Shown piece by piece: positions 61,582-64,000 of a DNA stretch of 64,000 nucleotides. The translations under genes were made by a program, and so were the position numbers. Each line of letters starts with the position of its first letter. Positions within the stretch are counted from its first letter, which is position 1. The notes beneath the pieces are model-generated. The model saw only the letters and a list, made by a program, of their open reading frames with translations, searched no databases and had not been told where the DNA came from. This stretch comes from Epiperipatus broadwayi (taxonomy: Eukaryota > Onychophora > Udeonychophora > Euonychophora > Peripatidae): NCBI GenBank assembly GCA_028023455.1, contig JAQFVV010000030.1, positions 8,954,876 through 9,018,875 on the forward strand, given 5' to 3'.

Positions 61582-61995
61582 CTTATGTTAATTAAAATAA
61601 CTAACATAACCAACTGCCTTTTGGAAAACCAGTCCTATTAAAAAGAAACAAAAATAGTATACATTTTGTTAACAAAATATATTATTTTATATTCTTATCC
61701 TATAGGATTACCTGTAGTAATCTCTAATTTATGCCTATTATTTCCAAAAAGAACTATTCATTACAGCACTTTTTTTTTTTTTTTTACAAAAACTGCCATT
61801 TAAGATACTTTTATAAAAATAATATATCTTCCTTATAATAAAATGGTTAGATTCTTGCTAAGAAAAAAAGTTTTATCCATTATACAATTGAAAAAGAATT
61901 TGTAAATCATAAAAAAAGTTGTACCAAAAATAAAATTTAAAAATGTGAATGGGTACATCGTATTTCTAAAATGTGATTTATTTACCTAATTTTTT
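61582..61995. other. AT-rich spacer
   Basis: Nothing supported; it could be intron of the candidate minus-strand gene. Confidence 0.35.
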
Positions 61996-62603
61996 TTAAA
62001 GAGAAAGGATTTCCACCTTTAATATATGCACTACACTGATCTTATAAATAGCTCAACAATGTCATGTTGAGTACTGAGAATACTCTCAAATCCAAATGCA
62101 AGACAGAGACTTCTGAAAGAATAAGAACAGCCATCTTATCATTAAACCTAATTCTAATTACATAGGCCAACCTAAAGGGTCTTAATTTGAGAATATGAAG
62201 ACAATTTCTTTATTTACTCTTACATCCTTATTTATATCAACATTTGTAAAATCTTTTGATTTACTACATATTAATATTACAAATTATTAGACACTATGTA
62301 ATATTCCATGTGATTTACTAAGCACACGTATCATATATAATTAAAGAGAAAGAATTTCCACCTTTAATATAATAGCTCAACAATGTCATGTTGAGTATTG
62401 AGGCTACCCTCAAACTAAGATGCTTTAGATTGACCTATATTATTAGAAGATAAGTTTAAGGATTAGATGGCCACTCTTATCCTTTCAAAAGTCTCTCTTG
62501 TCTTTGAAATTTGAGAGTATTCTCAGTATTCAACATGACATGGTTGAGCTATTATAAGATCAGTACAGTGCATATATTAAAGGTGGAAATCCTTTCTCTT
62601 TAA
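61996..62603. repeat. 608-bp inverted-repeat element with TTAA ends
   Basis: The left arm starts TTAAAGAGAAAGGATTTCC and the right arm ends GGAAATCCTTTCTCTTTAA; arms of about 90 bases match closely (shared CAACAATGTCATGTTGAGTA with its complement, and GAGAATACTCTCAAA). A second, shorter direct copy of the left arm is nested at about 62340-62410. TTAA at both ends could be a piggyBac-type target duplication or simply part of the arms. Non-coding. Confidence 0.8.
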
Positions 62604-62764
62604 TTACATATGACTTTTGTCCTTAGTAAATAACATCAAATATTACCTAATTTTATTTAATAACTTCATAATAAAACTGGTATCATCTATTATAAGTATA
62701 AATATTCTTCATTAAAATTTAAGACAATTTTTTTAAACTAATATTTTTTTACATACAATAATAT

Positions 62765-63130
62765 ATAGGGTATATGAGTGCAGACTTTCACATGACCCAC
62801 CACTCTCCACTCTATTTCATAACACTAATACACTTGAATACATATATATTGAAAAGATAAATAATATATGTATTTTCATGCGAAACCAGCAATCATCAGT
62901 TGGTCCAGATTACCATCTCTACACATATATGCTATAAGCACTCAGATATATATTAAGATAGCCAATCTTTATACTTTACTGGACAGGTTTCAATCCACTC
63001 ACTCTCCAACCATCCATCCAATTGAAAATCTGATGATGTAATGCTCAAAGGCCACCCTGAGGCTGAGATTCTTGTCACACCCATGTTGACCTAAGGTCAA
63101 TCTGACCCCTCATGTATCTACACTTCATGC
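62765..63130. repeat. Single arm of the 37.5 kb fold-back family
   Basis: Collinear with the left arm of 37521-38226: CAGACTTTCACATGACC, ATACTTTA..GG, GAAAATCTGATGATG-AATGCTCAAAG, CCCATGTTGACC. It ends where the loop of the complete element begins. Confidence 0.8.
62874..62899 (-). ncRNA. Hammerhead-like core in fold-back arm
   Basis: Minus strand: CTGATGA, hairpin (TGC, loop, GCA), GAAA, then AATA-CATA-TATT that could be stem III followed by A. In sister copies the GAAA is AAAA after a C, which is what CpG decay of CGAAA would produce. Stem I was not found. Confidence 0.4.
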
Positions 63131-64000
63131 TGCAGACTCTTCAATTCTGATCATCACATTTAAAGGAATGCTCTCCACAATGTTTTTACTGTAAATCTAG
63201 GAATCATATAATAAAAGATTATAATGAACATTTTTGTGGAAAACATGGTTTTAAAAAAACCAAATTACACCAATGTAATAAATCATCAGAATCAACCATT
63301 AATAAACATAACATCGATTAAAAAATTAATGATAATTCAGGACATTCAGATTCTACAAAAACTTAGACCATTAATTCTGAAGAAACGTCAGTCAATTTTC
63401 AAATAGAAGATGATACATCCAAATCTGTAATTCATATAAACGTCAATGATGATTATCCTATAGACTCATCAAATGAATCTAAAATGGAACACATTACAAG
63501 TAATGATAAAAATAAAAATTACTCATCATCAGCTAAAGATAACTTTGAAATAGTTAGAAAATAAAAAAAGAAATAAGAAGGAAATAGCATCTGATAATGC
63601 CATTATAACTTATTTGCAGATGAATCATTCAACCTAAACGAGCACCATATTAAAAAAAAAATCTAAATCTTTGGAATGTGCATCTTCAATTTTAAAAAAA
63701 CTACACTCTTAATGCATCAACAAAGAATACTTCAAATCACAATTCAAAATATATTGGACAAGACTACAAAATAACAATTTTCCACTTCTGAAAATTTTTT
63801 ATGGTGGGAGTGGAAATTAATAAAATAACAAAAAGGGTCACAATACTAAAGAAATCAACATAACTTAAGAACAAATTTCATCTCATACAGAAGACACTAT
63901 TAATAGTAATTCAGCTATATAAATCTTAAAATCGCAATACCCCAAACAGGATAGCACTATTTCTAAATACAATAATTGACATTTGGACAATTATCAAAAA
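63131..64000 (+). other. Possible decayed coding sequence at window end
   Basis: From 63370 one + frame runs 65 codons as an acidic, serine/asparagine-rich peptide (for example NVNDDYPIDSSNESK), ending at about 63564. Further short peptides follow in other frames. It resembles low-complexity transposon-encoded sequence; no family recognised. Confidence 0.25.

Noticed and set aside
1-64000. CRISPR arrays, operons, riboswitches and bacterial features
   Set aside because: The window is eukaryotic (split gene, LINE, PLE, hAT); no regularly spaced short repeats with unique spacers were seen.

Overview
This is about 64 kb of very AT-rich animal nuclear DNA with long introns, dense mobile-element remnants and many inverted repeats. 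Its mix of degenerate elements is Penelope-like (PLE), RTE-type LINE, Ty3/gypsy and hAT. That mix, with AATAAA-rich, microsatellite-rich spacers and one spliced kelch gene, suggests a large lophotrochozoan genome. My best guess is a cephalopod such as an octopus; this is inference from texture, not a species marker.

The one cellular gene I can name is on the + strand: the 3' end of KLHDC4 (kelch domain-containing protein 4). A 732-base exon (14614-15345) and a 26-base terminal exon (28385-28410) join in phase across a 13 kb intron and are followed by AATAAA signals. Earlier exons were not found in the first 14.6 kb and should lie upstream. A possible minus-strand exon at 61366-61581 has an internal stop and is unidentified.

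Layout: 1-7.3 kb is AT-rich spacer with a fold-back element. 7.4-8.7 kb holds a decayed gypsy pol (minus). 9.0-10.3 and 13.1-14.2 kb are two oppositely oriented PLE 3' ends with GIY-YIG endonuclease remnants. 14.6-28.4 kb is the KLHDC4 tail; its intron holds a PLE fold-back (16.2-17.0), tandem repeats, a hammerhead-bearing repeat (19.0), a gypsy RNase H-integrase-LTR fragment (22.8-24.9), a triplicated repeat (25.5-26.3) and a MITE (27.7). 28.4-48 kb holds long fold-back elements (31.3-32.0 and 37.5-38.2), hAT transposase debris (35.5-36.6), an unidentified coding relic (38.4-40.4), a LINE relic (42.8-43.3) and an intact-ended hAT MITE with 8-bp target duplication (45.9-46.3). 48.1-53.4 kb is a nested composite: two inverted copies of one element, tandem arrays between them, a spacer-free 457-bp palindrome and a 5'-truncated RTE-like LINE with 11-bp target duplications. 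53-64 kb is spacer with palindromes, an ancient 1.1 kb duplicate, and two further inverted-repeat elements.

The most unusual theme is that several unrelated-looking inverted-repeat families share the pattern CTGANGA - short hairpin - GAAA, the core of the hammerhead ribozyme. One copy (19058-19113, minus strand) also has a 7-bp stem I. Hammerheads are known from Penelope-like elements and retrozymes. Their spread across fold-back elements here is the strongest candidate for something under-described.
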